Shown piece after piece: positions 43,076 through 54,844 of a stretch of DNA of 64,000 nt. Source of the stretch: Massilia sp. H-1 (GTDB taxonomy: Bacteria > Pseudomonadota > Gammaproteobacteria > Burkholderiales > Burkholderiaceae_D); NCBI GenBank assembly GCA_024703915.1, contig CP087969.1, forward strand, positions 2,976,001 to 3,040,000, read 5' to 3'. Under the pieces are notes generated by a model. It had not been told where the DNA came from, searched no databases, and saw only the letters and a program-made list of their open reading frames with translations. The translations under genes were made by a program, and so were the position numbers. Numbering within the stretch: the stretch's first letter is position 1; every line of letters starts with the position of its first letter.

Positions 43076-44242
43076 GTGACGATAGACGAGCCGACGTTGA
43101 TGACCATGCTGGGGCTGGCGGCGCTGACCGCCAGCGCGATGTTTTTCGCCCTGGCCGTATTCGCCAGGCAAATTCCCGGCGTGCGCTACTGGGCCCATGC
43201 GCGCCCTCACGATCGGCTTTGCCACCGTCATCGACGGTCCGCGCCTGATTGCCGACTGGCGCCTCGCCTCGCTGATGTTCAATATTCCATTCAGTGTCGG
43301 CCAGGCATTCATCCTGGCCGGGACCATGCAGTTCTGCAACCGTCCGCACGCGACCCGCGCCCTGCAGCTGTTCGCCCTGTTCGCGGTGGTGCTGACGGTC
43401 TGCTTCACCTACGTCACGCCGGACGACAAGTGGCGCATCTGGAGCCTGTCGTCCTGCCAGGGCCTGGTCAACCTGGCCACCGCCTATGTGCTGTTCAAGT
43501 TTCCCGATCCGTTTTCCAGGGGGGTGTTTCGCGTCAGTAGCTTCGTGGCCATCCTGCAGGCGGGGGCGGCGTTCGCCCAGGGGGTGCTGATCGGGGCAAG
43601 TTCGGTCGCGATCACCTACGCGGCGCCCCAGTTGCCGCTGGCGAACATCATCAGCTGGGGCGGGGCGATGCTCAATATCATAGTCGGCAACTGGCTGATG
43701 TTCCTGCTGATCATGCTGCGGCTGGTGGCCGATCTGCGGGTCGCGGCCGAGCGCGATGTGCTGACCGGGCTGCTGAACCGGCGCGGCTTGCGCCCCCACA
43801 TCGACGCCATCCTGCGCCGCGGCGAGGCGAATGGCGGCGCGATCGGCATCATGATCCTCGATATCGACTATTTCAAGGCGATCAACGATACCTACGGGCA
43901 CGAGGCCGGGGACAAGGTCTTGATGGTGATGGGCGACGTCCTGCTCAAGATGCATTTCCCGAGCGCCACGCCATGCCGCTGGGGCGGCGAGGAATTCTGC
44001 ATCGTGGTCGAAGGCCAGAGCCGCGACTACATGGTCCAGATGGCCGACCATATCCGCAAGGGATTCCAGCGTGGCACGGCCGACCTGGGCTTGCTCGATG
44101 CCTAAGCAAGACCGTGAGCGTGGGCATCGCACGCAGTTTCATCGATGACGAATTCGAGATGTCGAGCCTGATCTCGATTGCCGACGCCCAGCTCTACATG
44201 GCCAAGCTGGGCGGACGCGACCGGGTGGCCGTGGCCGAATAA
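43076..44242 (+). CDS. Membrane diguanylate cyclase (GGDEF)
   Basis: About 388 residues. Six or so N-terminal membrane segments (for example LMTMLGLAALTASAMFFALA and MLNIIVGNWLMFLLIMLRLV) precede a GGDEF domain: DVLTGLLNRRG, DIDYFKAINDTYGHEAGD, and GGEEF as the active-site loop. No RxxD inhibitory site is evident. It makes cyclic-di-GMP. GTG 43076 lies 10 bp after GGAGG. Breaks near 43200 and 44100 (DA-LSKTVSVGIA, CCTAAGC). Confidence 0.9.
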
Positions 44243-44363
44243 GGGTCCGCTTGATCTGGCGCAGCCGGTGCGCGGCAGCGGCCGGAACTGGCGGTCCGGC
44301 GCGCCGCTCCAACATGGGTATGGTTGATCTCGCAACCATGCATGCCAACCCATGGGAGCACAC

Positions 44364-44987
44364 ATGCCAGACGAGCTCGACGCCCACACCCTCGTGCAAT
44401 TCCATGATGCCGCCCTGGCCAGCCCCGGCTGGCCGCAAGCGGGCGGGCGCGCGCCGTCCGGCGGTCCGTGGCAGGCGCTGCATGCCAACCACCGCTACAA
44501 CAGCCTGCGCTGGCGCGAGGAAGACAAGGCGCAGCCGGCAAGCGATGTCGGCGTGCACGACATCGCAGGCTTAAGCAAGCGCCTGATCGACCGCTACCAG
44601 CAGTTGCGCGGCGACGCCGTCGAAGCCATCGACGAAGCCATCCTCGAGCAACTGGCCGAGGTCGCCCACGGCGATGCCGCGCGCATGAGCAGCGAAACGC
44701 CCGGCGCCATGGCCGACCGCCTGTCCATCCTGTCCCTCAAGATCTTCCACATGCGCGCGCAAACCTTGCGCATGGATGCAGACGCCATGCACATCGATGC
44801 CTGCACGCGCAAGCTGCGCCGCCTGGTGGCGCAGCGCCAGGATCTGGCCGCCTGCCTGGACCAGTTGCTGAGCGAGGCGCGCGCAGGGCTGGCTTACTTC
44901 AAGGTCTATCTCCAGTTCACGCTGTACGGCGATCCCGCCCTCAACCCCTCTCTGTGCGCCACTCCAGCGGCGTCGGCCGCGCCATGA
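44364..44987 (+). CDS. DUF4254 family protein
   Basis: 207 residues, intact. Blocks typical of DUF4254: LHANHRYNSLRWREEDKA, NxxR-type KRLIDRYQQLRGDAVEAIDE and ADRLSILSLKIFHMRAQTL. The molecular role is unknown; these proteins sit with LPS or glycan glycosyltransferases. Its stop (TGA) overlaps the next ATG, coupling it to the GT2 gene. ATG 44364 is used, not the upstream GTG at 44352. Confidence 0.85.
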   Translation: MPDELDAHTLVQFHDAALASPGWPQAGGRAPSGGPWQALHANHRYNSLRWREEDKAQPASDVGVHDIAGLSKRLIDRYQQLRGDAVEAIDEAILEQLAEVAHGDAARMSSETPGAMADRLSILSLKIFHMRAQTLRMDADAMHIDACTRKLRRLVAQRQDLAACLDQLLSEARAGLAYFKVYLQFTLYGDPALNPSLCATPAASAAP

Positions 44988-45797
44988 GCCGCTGGCATGC
45001 CATCGACGTGCTCATTCCCACCCGCAATCGCAGCTGCGGGCTGGCAGTCACGCTCACGGCCCTGTCGGCCCAGGACTTTCACGACTTCCGCATCGTCGTC
45101 TCGGACCAGTCCGACATGCCCGGCGCCTTCGCCAGCGCCGAAGTGCGCGCCGTGCTGCGCTACCTGGCCGCGCGCGGGATCGCCGTCGCCACGCTCAGCC
45201 ATCTGCCGCGGCGCGGCATGGCCGAGCAGCGCGCCTTCCTGCTGGCCCAGGTGCGCGCGCCGTGCTGCCTGTTCCTCGACGACGACGTGATCATCGAAAG
45301 CGATCTGCTGGGGCGGCTGCACCGCGCGTGCTGGCCCAGGGGTGCGGCTTCGTCGGCAGCGCCCTGCATGGCCTGAGCCACATGGGCGATGTCCGCCCGG
45401 AGCAGGAAGGGATCGAATTCTGGGACGCGCCGGTCGAACCGGAGCGGCTCGATCCGTCCAGTCCGGCCTGGTCGCGCCACCAGCTGCACCGTGCGGCCAA
45501 TTTGTACCATTTGCAGGCGCGGCTGGCGCTGGAGCGCAGCGCGCGGCCCGGCCCTACAAGGTGGCCTGGGTCGGCGGCTGCGTCATGTTCGATAGCAGCA
45601 AACTGCGCAGCGCGCATGGCTTCGATTTCTGGCCGGATCTGCCGCCCGAGCATTGCGGCGAGGATGTGCTCGCGCAACTGCGCGTCATGGAGCAGTTCGG
45701 CGGCTGCGGCATCGTGCCCTCGGGCGCTTACCACATGGAATTGCCGACCACCATCGCCGCGCGCCAGGTCGATGCGCCCGGCGTGCTGCGCCGTTGA
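44984..45797 (+). CDS. GT2 glycosyltransferase, frame-disrupted
   Basis: About 270 residues. MSRWHAIDVLIPTRNRS and ALSAQDFHDFRIVVSDQSD start the GT-A fold, CLFLDDDVIIE is the DxD metal site, and KVAWVGGCVMFDSSKLR the acceptor region. Breaks near 45330 and 45560. It starts within the stop of the DUF4254 gene. It converges on a GT9 glycosyltransferase, so the trio probably builds a surface glycan. Confidence 0.85.
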
Positions 45798-45824
45798 CGC
45801 CCGGCACGGTGCTGCGCACTGGCA

Positions 45825-46831
45825 CTACAGCGTCAGCAGCGCGTGCATGGGCGATCACTTCCGGCACGCGTTCGCCGCGCGGATCCCACAGGCAGCGGTG
45901 CAGATGCTGGTTGGTGGCGCCCAGCGCCGGATGTCGTCCCTGCTGAACACGACCACACTCGGTAGGCCGAGCCCGGCGGCAATGTGCGAGACGCCGGTGT
46001 CGTTGCACACGAGCAGGCGCGCATGGCGCAGCAGGGCGGCCATGGCGCCGATCGAGATCGGCGCGGCCGCGTTGATGGCCGGGTAGCGCATGGCGGCGGC
46101 GACGTCGGCAGCAAGATGCGCCTCGGCAGCGGAGCCGGTCAGCACGATGCGCGCGCCAAACTCGGCGGCGAGCCGGTCCGCCACCTGCGCGAAGCGCAGC
46201 GCCTAAGCCAGCATTTGTCGCGCACGCGGGCGCCCGGGTGCAGGCATACATAGTTGCCGTCGCCCAGGCCGAGCAGCCAGGCCGCTGGCGCCCAGCTCGC
46301 GTTCGTCGGCATCGGTGATCGGAAATTCGAGCGCGGTCCCGTGCGCGGGCGCGCCAAGGTGGGTCGTCAGTTCGAGCAGGCGCTGCGGCTCTCCGCCTAG
46401 CCTCCGGGTAAGGGATGAACAGTTCGCCGTGGGTACCCTTGCGTTCGCCATAGTCGGCCAGGGCGCGCGCCGAAGGCGCGCACCACCAGGTTGCTGTGTT
46501 CGCCGCTGCCGTGCATTTGCAGGGCGATGTCAAAGCGCCGCGCATGCATGCAGCGTAAAAATCGGCCAGTTCGTGCTGGCGCACCTGCTGCTCGGGAAAG
46601 GCCGTGTGCCCGGGAAAGGCGATGAAGTCGTCGATATAGCAGGCGAAGCGGGTGGCGAACTGCTCCGCCCAGGGCAAGCCCACCAGGGCGATGCGCGCGG
46701 CCGAGCATGGCGTGGCGCAAGGCGCGCAGCGCGGGTACGGCGCACAGCATGTCGCCGATTTGCAGGGCGCGAAAAATGACCAAAGACGCGGCATGCTGGC
46801 GCTGCAGCCACGGTGTGGCGGTCAAGGGCAT
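45825..46831 (-). CDS. GT9 heptosyltransferase-family protein, frame-disrupted
   Basis: About 335 residues. ASLVIFRALQIGDMLCAVPA is the GT9 N-terminus (RALQxGD), IALVGLPWAEQFA follows, and the C-terminal half has ARLLVCNDTGVSHIAAGLGL, the nucleotide-sugar site, and PPNQHLHRCLWDPRGERVP. Typical activity is transfer of ADP-heptose to LPS. ATG 46831 is preceded by AAGGAAAG. Breaks near 46700, 46550, 46400, 46205 and 45920. Confidence 0.87.
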
Positions 46832-46988
46832 GGGGCGCTTTCCTTGTGCCTGAAGTTGATCGGAGCAGTGACCGCATGGCGGCTTAAGCAGTTCTTTTGA
46901 ACCGCCGCCCGTCAAATAGTTCAGCGCCTGCCAGCTTGCAAAAAGGGCGGTATGATTCTCGGAGAACAAATTTCCCAAAGGCTGCAGC

Positions 46989-47805
46989 ATGCTTCCAGAC
47001 GCCCCCGTCCTTCACGCCCCTGATGGCCCATGTGGACCATGCCGATCCGCTCAATTTCGTGTTCCAGGGCGGCCAGTTGCTGGTTCGCAGCGACGATCTC
47101 GCCCTGCCCGGCAATGCGCAACTCGATGGCCTGGTGCAGGCGCCCGAGCGGGTGCTGCCGGTCGGCACGCTGGGCGAGCAGTATTGCCGCGCAGCCTGGT
47201 GCGAGCGCGACACGCCCGCGCCGGACGGCTACGAATGGCGCGGCTTGCGCAGCCTGTTCGGCACGCTCGACGATGGCTTCATGGGCGTGGCCGGACGCGC
47301 CGGGCAGATCGCCGAATGGGCGCGCACCCACCGCTTTTGCGGCGCCTGCGCCACGCCGATGCAGCTGGTCAGCGGCGAGCGCTGCTTCAAGTGTCCGGCC
47401 TGCGGCATGATCGCGTATCCGCGCATTTCATGCCAAGCCATGATGGTGCTGATCCGCAAGGGCGAGCACGTCTTGTTGGCCATGCACACCGCGTCGCCCA
47501 GCAAGCGCTTCACGCCGCTGGCCGGTTTTCTGGAAGCGGGCGAATCGATCGAGGAAGCGGTGCACCGCGAAGTGTATGAAGAGGTGGGATTGCGCGTGCA
47601 CAACCTGCAGTATTTCGCCAGCCAGTCCTGGCCCTTCCCGCATTCGCTGATGATCGCCTTTACCGCCGACTATCTGGACGGCGACATCCGCATCGACGAA
47701 AACGAACTGTCCGAAGCGCGCTGGTTCGGCCCGGACGACGCGTGGCCGGAACGGGTGCCGCACATTTCCATTTCCAGCATCCTGGTCGACGCCCACCGCC
47801 CGTAA
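46989..47805 (+). CDS. nudC: NAD(+) diphosphatase / deNADding enzyme
   Basis: About 270 residues. Zinc ribbon CGACATPM/CPACGMIAYPRISC, Nudix box GFLEAGESIEEAVHREVYEEVG-type (GX5EX7REUXEEXG), and the NudC-specific SQSWPFPHSLM. It hydrolyses NADH/NAD and removes NAD caps from RNA. A one-base slip sits just after the ATG at 46989 (MLQTPPSFTPL expected); ATG 47023 is the alternative intact start. It converges on the membrane protein gene with 3 bp between stops. Confidence 0.92.
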
Positions 47806-47808
47806 TAC

Positions 47809-48600
47809 TCAGGGCTTGGCCCCGTGGCCCGCAGCTGCATGGTGCGTTTCATGAGGTTGAACCAGAACGGGGCGCCGAACAGCGCGGTCGACGCGGTGAT
47901 CAGCCAGCCCGACAGTTGCACGACAAAGGAAGCATCCAGGCGCGGCGGGAATTGTTGCCAGCCGATCGGCAGCTGGAACAGGGCGTTGACGGTGTCGGCG
48001 CTCATGGTCTCGGGCACGGTGGCCAGTTGCGCGGCCAGCGCCGGGTGTTGCCACAGCGCCTTGAACAAATGAATGCTGTCGATGTTGAACAGCACCGCCA
48101 GCAGCAGCGACAGCAGCAGGCTGACCGCCATCGAACGCCGTTTGTAGGATACCGACACTCTTTCCATGGCGCTGTCGAACCAGAGCGCGATCTCGGTTTC
48201 CATGCGCGTCGCGTCATCGGCCGCGCTGCCAGATGCCTTGCAGGGCGCGCCGCAATTGCGGGTCTTGCAGGGCGTCGATGCGCTGGCGGATTTGGCTTAG
48301 GCCTGGCCGGGCAGCGCCTCGAGCGATTCCATCAGGGCGATGGCGAAGTTGCGCGGCTCTATATAAGAAGGGATGCCGTTGTTTAGGCGCGCGGACTGAC
48401 CAGCGCGTGGCTGTACAGCGCGTGCCAGGGCATTGAAATTGGGATCGCCCAGCATCGACTTGATGCTTATGGAGCAGGGTGTGTGCGCGCAGGCGCAGTG
48501 CCGAGGCCAGTGCTTCCTGCACCGTGCTGACGATCAGCGCCACCGAGGCGTAGCAAAACGTCAGGCCTGCCGCGACTTCCAGGACCGTACTGCCGAACAT
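47809..48600 (-). CDS. Membrane protein of unknown function, frame-disrupted
   Basis: About 265 residues. Four likely membrane segments: VLEVAAGLTFCYASVALIVS near the N-terminus, SMAVSLLLSLLLAVLFNIDS, and FVVQLSGWLITASTALFGAP near the end. Breaks near 48465, 48385, 48295, 48230 and close to the C-terminus. The topology is reminiscent of phage-abortive or contact-related membrane proteins but I do not recognise a family. Confidence 0.6.
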
Positions 48601-48678
48601 GGCGCTCTCCCGCTGGCGAATAGTCCAACTACGCTAACGGAAGCGGCTTGCGGCTGAGGCCGGATGGATCAAACGCGG

Positions 48679-50423
48679 CTAACGTTTGAGCAGGCCGCGG
48701 ATGGTTTTCTTGAGTTTGTCGCGCGCCTTCTGGCTGACGGCAGCGCCCGAGACGGCCTTGGTGTCGATCTTCCAGGCAATCGCGTCCCACGGTCCGCTGA
48801 TCCGGACCGGCAGGCTGACCCCGGTCGCGGCGATCGTGCACGCCAGGGTGTAGTCGATTTGTTCACGGCCAAGATCGATGTCGCTTAAGCGCCTACCACG
48901 TTGAGCAACGGCGCGCGGCCGCTCAGGTCGGCGTTGTGGGCGATGCCGTTGGCGATGGTGAAACTGGCGCCCAGCTGGCCGAAGCCGGTGCGCGCCGCGC
49001 CGTCGGCCATGCCGCTGTCGGCCTTGCCGCCCAGGACCATGGCTTTCAAGTCGACGCCGTTGAGGGTGGCGTCGGACAGGCGCAGCACGGCCGTGCTTAA
49101 GGCCAGGGCGGCGCGCATCTGCGCCGTGCTCGAGCCTTCGGTGTTGACATCGATCAGGATGTCGCCGCGCCCGTCGACCGGCGTCTTGCCCATCAGGTCA
49201 CGCAGCAGCGGGCCGACCCGGACCGCGGTCAGGGTCTGGACGAAGGTGATGTGCGGCATGCTGGCGCTGCGCGCGAAGTCGAGCGTGAGCGCGCCGCTGC
49301 CATTGCCTTCATACAGCTTGGCCACCACCGGTTCGAGCACCAGCTTGCCCGGCATCGAACGCAGGGCGGCGCGCACGTTCGAGGCGTGCATGGTGCCGAC
49401 CTTGAGCTCGCCGACGTGGATGCCGCCGGTCGCGCGCAAGTTGGCCAGCGGCGAGAAATCGAAGGCGTCGCCGGGCACGGGCGGGGTCGGATCGTTGGGC
49501 AGCGCGTCCGGCACCAGGCGGTCCTGGTAACGGCCCAGGTCGACCTTGTCGATGTGCAGCGTCAGGTGGTAGGCGTCGGCGCGCAAGCCGGTCTTGACGT
49601 CGAAGGCGCTGTCGTCGAAGCGGCCTTTCAGGTCGGCCACGAATTCATCGTTGTCCAGATCCACGTCGATCATGCCCTTGACCCTGACCTTGGCATTCTT
49701 GAGCGACATGTCGAGATTGGCTTCCAGATCGGAAAACGCGATCCGGCGCAGGGCCGGATCGGGCAGGAACTTGCTGGTGAGGGTGATCGCGGTCTGCATG
49801 GCTAAGCTTGTTCATGCGAATGCTGGCCGACAGCGCCATCCGGCTCGGCACGCCGCGCGCGATCGCGCCCGAATCGATATTGAGATGGCTGATGTCGAGC
49901 GTGCGGCCGCTCTTGCGGTCGTCGAAGGACAGGCGCGCGTTGTCGAGGCGGATGCTGTCGATGGCCAGGCTGATCGCGGGCGCATTGCCCTCCGGCCGTG
50001 CTGGCGGCCGGGCCGCGCAAATCCGGGCCCGAGGTCAGGTCGCCCGTGTTCATGCTGCCGTCGGCGTTGCGGATCACCTTGGCCTGCATGCCGCGCACGT
50101 CGATCCGGTCGATCACGATGTTGCGCTGCAACAACGGAAGCAAGGCAACCGAGAAGCGGGCGCTGTCGATGGCGGCGAACTCGTCTTCACCGCCGCGTTC
50201 GGACAGCGTGACCCGGCCCAGGTTGGCGCCGATGCGCGGGTAAAACATCAGTTTGATATTGCCGGGAATGGCCAGGGTGCGGCCGTGCTTCGCCTGCACC
50301 AGACGGATGATGTCATCCTTGTAATCGTTGGGATCAAAGGTGGCTTTCACGATGGCGCTACTGCCAGCAGCATCAGCAGCAAAACGCCTGCCGTGAGTGC
50401 GGCGAACTTCAAATATCGGACCA
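48679..50423 (-). CDS. AsmA-family protein, frame-disrupted
   Basis: About 580 residues. N-terminal membrane anchor MVRYLKFAALTAGVLLLMLL, then FDPNDYKDDIIRLVQAKHGR and YPRIGANLGRVTLSERGGED of the AsmA N-domain, and the C-terminal AsmA_2 block GRGDILIDVNTEGSSTAQMR to KIDTKAVSGAAVRQ. AsmA-like proteins are inner-membrane bridge-like proteins moving phospholipid to the outer membrane. Breaks near 50355, 50000, 49803 and 48887 (CTTAAGC). Confidence 0.88.
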
Positions 50424-50587
50424 TGACAAGCTTGAACGTGGGAACGAGGCCGAGTGTAGCATCGTACTTCCGTGCTGCCCGGAAAAGAGTGTCCGGCTGT
50501 GGCGGGGATGCCGAAAAACGTTGTAAGAATGCCTGAAAGTAACATTTACTATATACTAATATGCATATTATTTGAACAGGCAGGGCC

Positions 50588-51987
50588 ATGTCCGACGCAG
50601 TCAGCACCCGCAGCAATTTCGAATGGCATCAGGGCACGCCCGATACCGCTTTCGCCCTGGCGGCGGCGCGCGGCGTCCCGCTCTTTCTGTACTGGGGGGC
50701 GGCGTGGTGCCCGCCGTGCAACCGGATCAAGGCAAGCGTGTTCGAGCGCGCCGACTTCCAGGCGCTCGGGTCCGGCTTCGTGGCGCTGCACATCGATGGC
50801 GACAGCAGCGCGCCCCAGCAGATGGCCGAGCGTTTCCATGTGCGCAGCTACCCTACCCTGATCGTGTTCCGTGCGGACGGCGCTGAAATCACGCGCCTGC
50901 CGTGTGAACTCGAGGGCGCGCGCTTTGTCGAACTGCTGGGTGTCGCGCTGGCGGCCAGCCGCACGGTCACCGAATCGCTGGGCGCGGCCCTGTCGCGCGA
51001 ACGGCCGCTGGCAGACGACGAATGGCGCCTGCTCAGTTTCTATTCGTGGGATACCGACGAACACCAGGTCCTCAAGAGCCTCGATCTTGCGGCCACGCTG
51101 GCCAGCCTCGCCCGCGCCTGCACCCTGCCGGAGGCCCGTGCAGCGGCTGGAATGGCATGCCTTGCACGCGGCGGCCATGTCCGGCAAGGGCGGGATCGAC
51201 CAGCGCGGGGCCGTCCGGCGGCTGGAAGAAACCTTGTTCGATGCGGCCGCCGTGCGCGCAGCTGGACATCGTCACCAATCACGCGGTCGACCTGGTGCGC
51301 TTCCTGACCGTGCCGCAGTCGGCGGCCCGCCTGCACCTGACGCAAACCTGGTCCGCCGCGCTCGAGCGGCTGGAAACCGACCCCACCCTGACCCTGGCCG
51401 ACCAGCTGGCCGCCCTGCGCACGCGGGTGCGCATGTCGCGCCTGGGCACGCCGGTGGCGGGCCTGGACCAGCTCGCGCGCGAACGGGTGGCGCTGGCGGC
51501 GCATGCCGTGTGCGGCCCGGCCATGCGTCACCAGATCATCAATACCGCCGCTTGCGTGCTGTCGGATGCTTAAGCCTGCTGGACGAGGCCGAACAGCTGC
51601 TGCTGGCCGAACTGGCGCGCTCGCACGCGCCGTTCTTCTTCATGCACAACCTGGCCGCGATTGCCAAGAAACGGGGCGACCCGGCCTAGCGCCGTGGGCT
51701 GGTACGAACGGGCCTGGGACAGCGCCACGGGCCCGGCCACGCGCCTGCAATGGGGCGCCACCTATCTGCAGGGCCTGATCGATTTTGCGCCGCACGAAGC
51801 GCCGCGGATCGAGCGTTTTGCCAGCAAGATGCTGGACGAACTGGGCGGCATGGGCGACGCCGCCTGCCAGCGCAACCGCACCCAGCTCGAACGGATCGAC
51901 AGCAAACTGTCGATCTGGAACGGCGCCAGCGTGCACGCCGCCGCCCTGCGCGAAGCAGCGCGCGCCGCCTCGGGCCTGCATCGATAG
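50588..51987 (+). CDS. Thioredoxin-domain protein with long helical C-terminus, frame-disrupted
   Basis: About 465 residues. The thioredoxin fold has LFLYWGAAWCPPCNRIK with WCPPC at residues 40-44 and the cis-Pro in VRSYPTLIVF. No signal peptide, so probably cytoplasmic. The C-terminal 300 residues are helical (NTAACVLSDA-GLLDEAEQLL) and may form repeats. Breaks near 51140, 51262, 51570 (CTTAAGC, DA-GLLDEAEQ) and 51690. An AT-rich promoter-like stretch with TATACT lies about 35 bp upstream. Partner unknown. Confidence 0.82.
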
Positions 51988-52043
51988 CAGCAATGTCGGG
52001 AACCTGTTCCAGATCCAGCCCTCAAACTGGATTTGGGGCAGAC

Positions 52044-52366
52044 CATGCCAAGAACAGCATTCGCCAGCGACATCTCGCGCGAGGAATTTGAGCAAGTCCG
52101 TCCGATGCTCGAGGCCGCGCGCCGCCGCACCTGTCCGCGCAAGCACGATCTGTACGACGTGTTCTGCGCGGTGCTCTATTTCATCGACGGCGGCATTGCC
52201 TGGCGCGGCCTGCCGCACGAGTTTCCCGCCCTGGCGCACCGTGCATGAATACTTCACCCAATGGACCAGCGCGGGGCCGCAGATCTCGCTGATGGAAGAA
52301 GCCTTGCGCCTGCTGCACCGCCCGGAACAGATCGAGAAACTGCGCGCCCTGATGGTGCCGCGCTAG
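52044..52366 (+). CDS. Orphan IS5-type transposase N-terminal domain protein (DUF4096-like)
   Basis: About 107 residues. EEFEQVRPMLEAARRRTCPR and AVLYFIDGGIAWRGLPHEFP match the N-terminal DNA-binding part of IS5/IS4 transposases, but the DDE catalytic domain is absent; the tail SLMEEALRLLHRPEQIEKLR is unrelated. One extra C near 52233 breaks the frame (EFPPWRTVHEYF). No inverted repeats seen. It may be a domesticated or decayed element. Its TAG shares CTAG with the converging LysR stop. Confidence 0.7.
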
Positions 52367-53248
52367 CTGACCACCAGCACCGATGCCGCCCAGTCGACAA
52401 ACACGCGCACGCGCGCGACAAGTGGCGGTTGTGCGCATACACGATCGCCACCGGCAGCGGCGCCGCGCCAGGCCTAAGCAGCACTTCCACCAGTTCGCCC
52501 GAGGCCAGCATCTCTTCCAGCCCCAGCCGCGGCGCCTGGATCAGGCCCAGGCCCGCCACGCAGCTGGCGGTGTACGCCTCGGTACTGGACACGCTGACCA
52601 CGCTGCGCATCGGCACCACGTGGTCCTGGCCGTCCTGCCGGTATTCCCATTCCATGTCGCGCCCGGTCTGGCTGGAAAAGAAGTGCACCGCCAGATGGTC
52701 CTTGAGCTCGTCCGGCGTTTGCGGCACGCCGTGCTGCGCGAGGTAGGCGCGCGAGCCGACGTTGATTTGTTCGAGCTCGCCAATGCGGCGCGCGATCAGG
52801 CTCGAATCGCGCAGCTGACCGACCCGGATCGCGCAATCGATCCCCTCGCCGACCAGGTCCACGAAGCGGTCGCGCGCGCCGATCCGCACCTTGATGCCGG
52901 GATACTGCTGCAGGAATTCCGGCAGACGGGGAATCAGTTGCGTGCGCGCCAGGCGTTCCGGCATGTCGACCCGGATCGTGCTTAAGCGCCGGGTCCGGAA
53001 AACAAGCCGTTCATGTCGTCGAGCTCGTTAAGCAGGCGCACGCAGCGTTCGAGGTAGATTTCGCCTTCCATGGTCAGGCTGACCTTGCGCGTGGTGCGCT
53101 GGAGCAGGCGCGCCCCCAGATGCTGTTCGACGCTCTGGACCGCGTTGGTGACGGTCGGGCGCGGCAGGTCGAGCTGTTCGGCCGCCTGGGCGAAGCTCTT
53201 GCATTCCACGACGGCGCGGAAAATCTGCATGGCTTTGATCTGGTCCAT
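52363..53248 (-). CDS. LysR-family transcriptional regulator
   Basis: About 294 residues. MDQIKAMQIFRAVVECKSFA and LPRPTVTNAVQSVEQHLGAR are the LysR HTH. The effector domain runs from LARTQLIPRLPEFLQQYPGI to VFVDWAASVLVVS. It is divergent from the aldo/keto reductase with about 100 bp between starts, so it probably regulates that gene. Breaks at 52982 (CTTAAGC) and near 52415 (lost GC pair). Confidence 0.9.
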
Positions 53249-53348
53249 TTGTTAGTGATTCTCGAATAATCTAATACGAAATGATGTATTTATTGCCGAA
53301 GTCGATAATAGCATAATGATTTCACCACCCAACCACTGGAGAATCACT

Positions 53349-54355
53349 ATGAAGACCACGCAACTTGGCAGCACCGGCCCCGCGTTTCGCAAATCGGCCT
53401 GGGCTGCATGGGCATGTCGGACCTGTACGGCCCGGCCGACCGCGGCGAGAGCATCGCCACCATCCACGCCGCGCTCGAGGCCGGCGTCACCCTGCTCGAC
53501 ACGGGCGACTTTTACGGCATGGGCCACAACGAATTGCTGATCTGCGAGGCGCTGGCAAACCGGGACCGCAGCCGCGCCCTCATCAGCGTCAAATTCGGCG
53601 CCATGCGCGACCCGGCTAAAGAACTTTGTCGGTTACGACGCCCGCCCGCAAGCCGTGAAAAATTCCGTGGCGTACTCGCTCAAGCGGCTGGGAACCGACT
53701 ACATCGACATCTACCGCCCGGCCCGGGTCGACCCGGCGGTGCCGATTGAGGACACCGTGGGCGCGGTCGTGGAACTGATCCGCGACGGTCATGTCAGACA
53801 CTTGGGACTATCGGAAGTGAACGGCGACACCCTGCGCCGCGCGCATGCCGTGCACCCGGTGGCGGACGTGCAGATCGAGTATTCCATGATCTCGCGCGGG
53901 ATCGAGAACGGCCTGCTGCAAACGGCGCGCGAACTGGGCGTGGGCATCACCGCCTACGGCGTGCTCTCGCGCGGCCTGATCAGCGGGCACTGGTCCAAAG
54001 CGCGTGCTTAGGCGAGGCGGACTTCCGCGGCCAGAACAGCCCGCGCTTCCAGGGCGAGAATCTGGACGCCAACCTGGCGCTGGTGGAACGCGTGCGCGAC
54101 ATCGCCATGCGGCATGGGTGTGAGCGTGGCGCAAGTGGCCATTGCCTGGGTCATGGCGCAAGGGACGGACATCGTGCCGCTGATCGGTGCACGCGCGCAA
54201 GCGACCGTCTGCAGGAAGCGCTGGGCGCGCTCGATGTCACACTGAGCAAGGAGGATCTGGCCAGGCTGGAAGCGGCGGTGCCCAAGAATGCGGCGGCTTA
54301 AGCACGTTACAACGCCTACCAGATGGGCCATCTGGACAGCGAAAAAGCTGCGTGA
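53349..54355 (+). CDS. Aldo/keto reductase, frame-disrupted
   Basis: About 334 residues. [15 protein letters not shown], the catalytic Asp/Tyr in [14 protein letters not shown], Lys in LISVKFG, and [20 protein letters not shown] of the AKR13-like group. It reduces aldehydes or ketones with NADPH. Breaks near 53388, 53620, 54007 and 54298; at the last GCGGCTTAAGCACG stands where AAG-T is expected. It is divergent from the LysR gene. Confidence 0.9.
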
Positions 54356-54362
54356 GTCGGCC

Positions 54363-54806
54363 TTATTGCGGCGCGGCAGGCGTGGGCGTGGCTGCTTAAA
54401 GCGCTAAACAATGGCTCGAAGTCCATTTTCTCTTTCTGCGTGCCGATGCGGAAAATGCTTAACCGCCTCGCCCATGTCTTCCTGGCGCGGCTCGGCGAGC
54501 TGGGTGCAGTTGTCCAGCTCGACCTGCAGTACCTGGCTGCCGGAGCGGATGCTGTACACGCCCTCGCCCTTGGAAAACAGTTCGACGGCCACGTCGTCCA
54601 TCGGCACCTTGTCCATCGCGACCGCGCGCTGGCAATCGGGAAAACGCGCCACGACCAGGGACAGCGTGATGTTCTTGTCCCAGAAGTACTCTTGCTCGGC
54701 ACGGACAGTGATGGTCTGGTCGCGCGTCGTTGGCGTAAAAACTGGCCGACTGTTTGACGCATCCCGCCAGCAGCAGTGGCGTCAGGAGAAGCAATGACTT
54801 GCGCAT
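54363..54806 (-). CDS. Small lipoprotein of unknown function
   Basis: About 147 residues. MRKSLLLLTPLLLAGC has a lipobox LAGC. LVVARFPDCQRAVAMDKVPM, DDVAVELFSKGEGVYSIRSG and VLQVELDNC follow; the two Cys may pair. Ends MDFEPLFSAL...ATPTPAAPQ. Breaks near 54730, 54465 and 54390. It is encoded just downstream of the LpxR-like gene on the same strand. Confidence 0.7.
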
Positions 54807-54844
54807 GTGGGCATCCCGGGGTTCTTGGTATTCGGGAGTATAGA

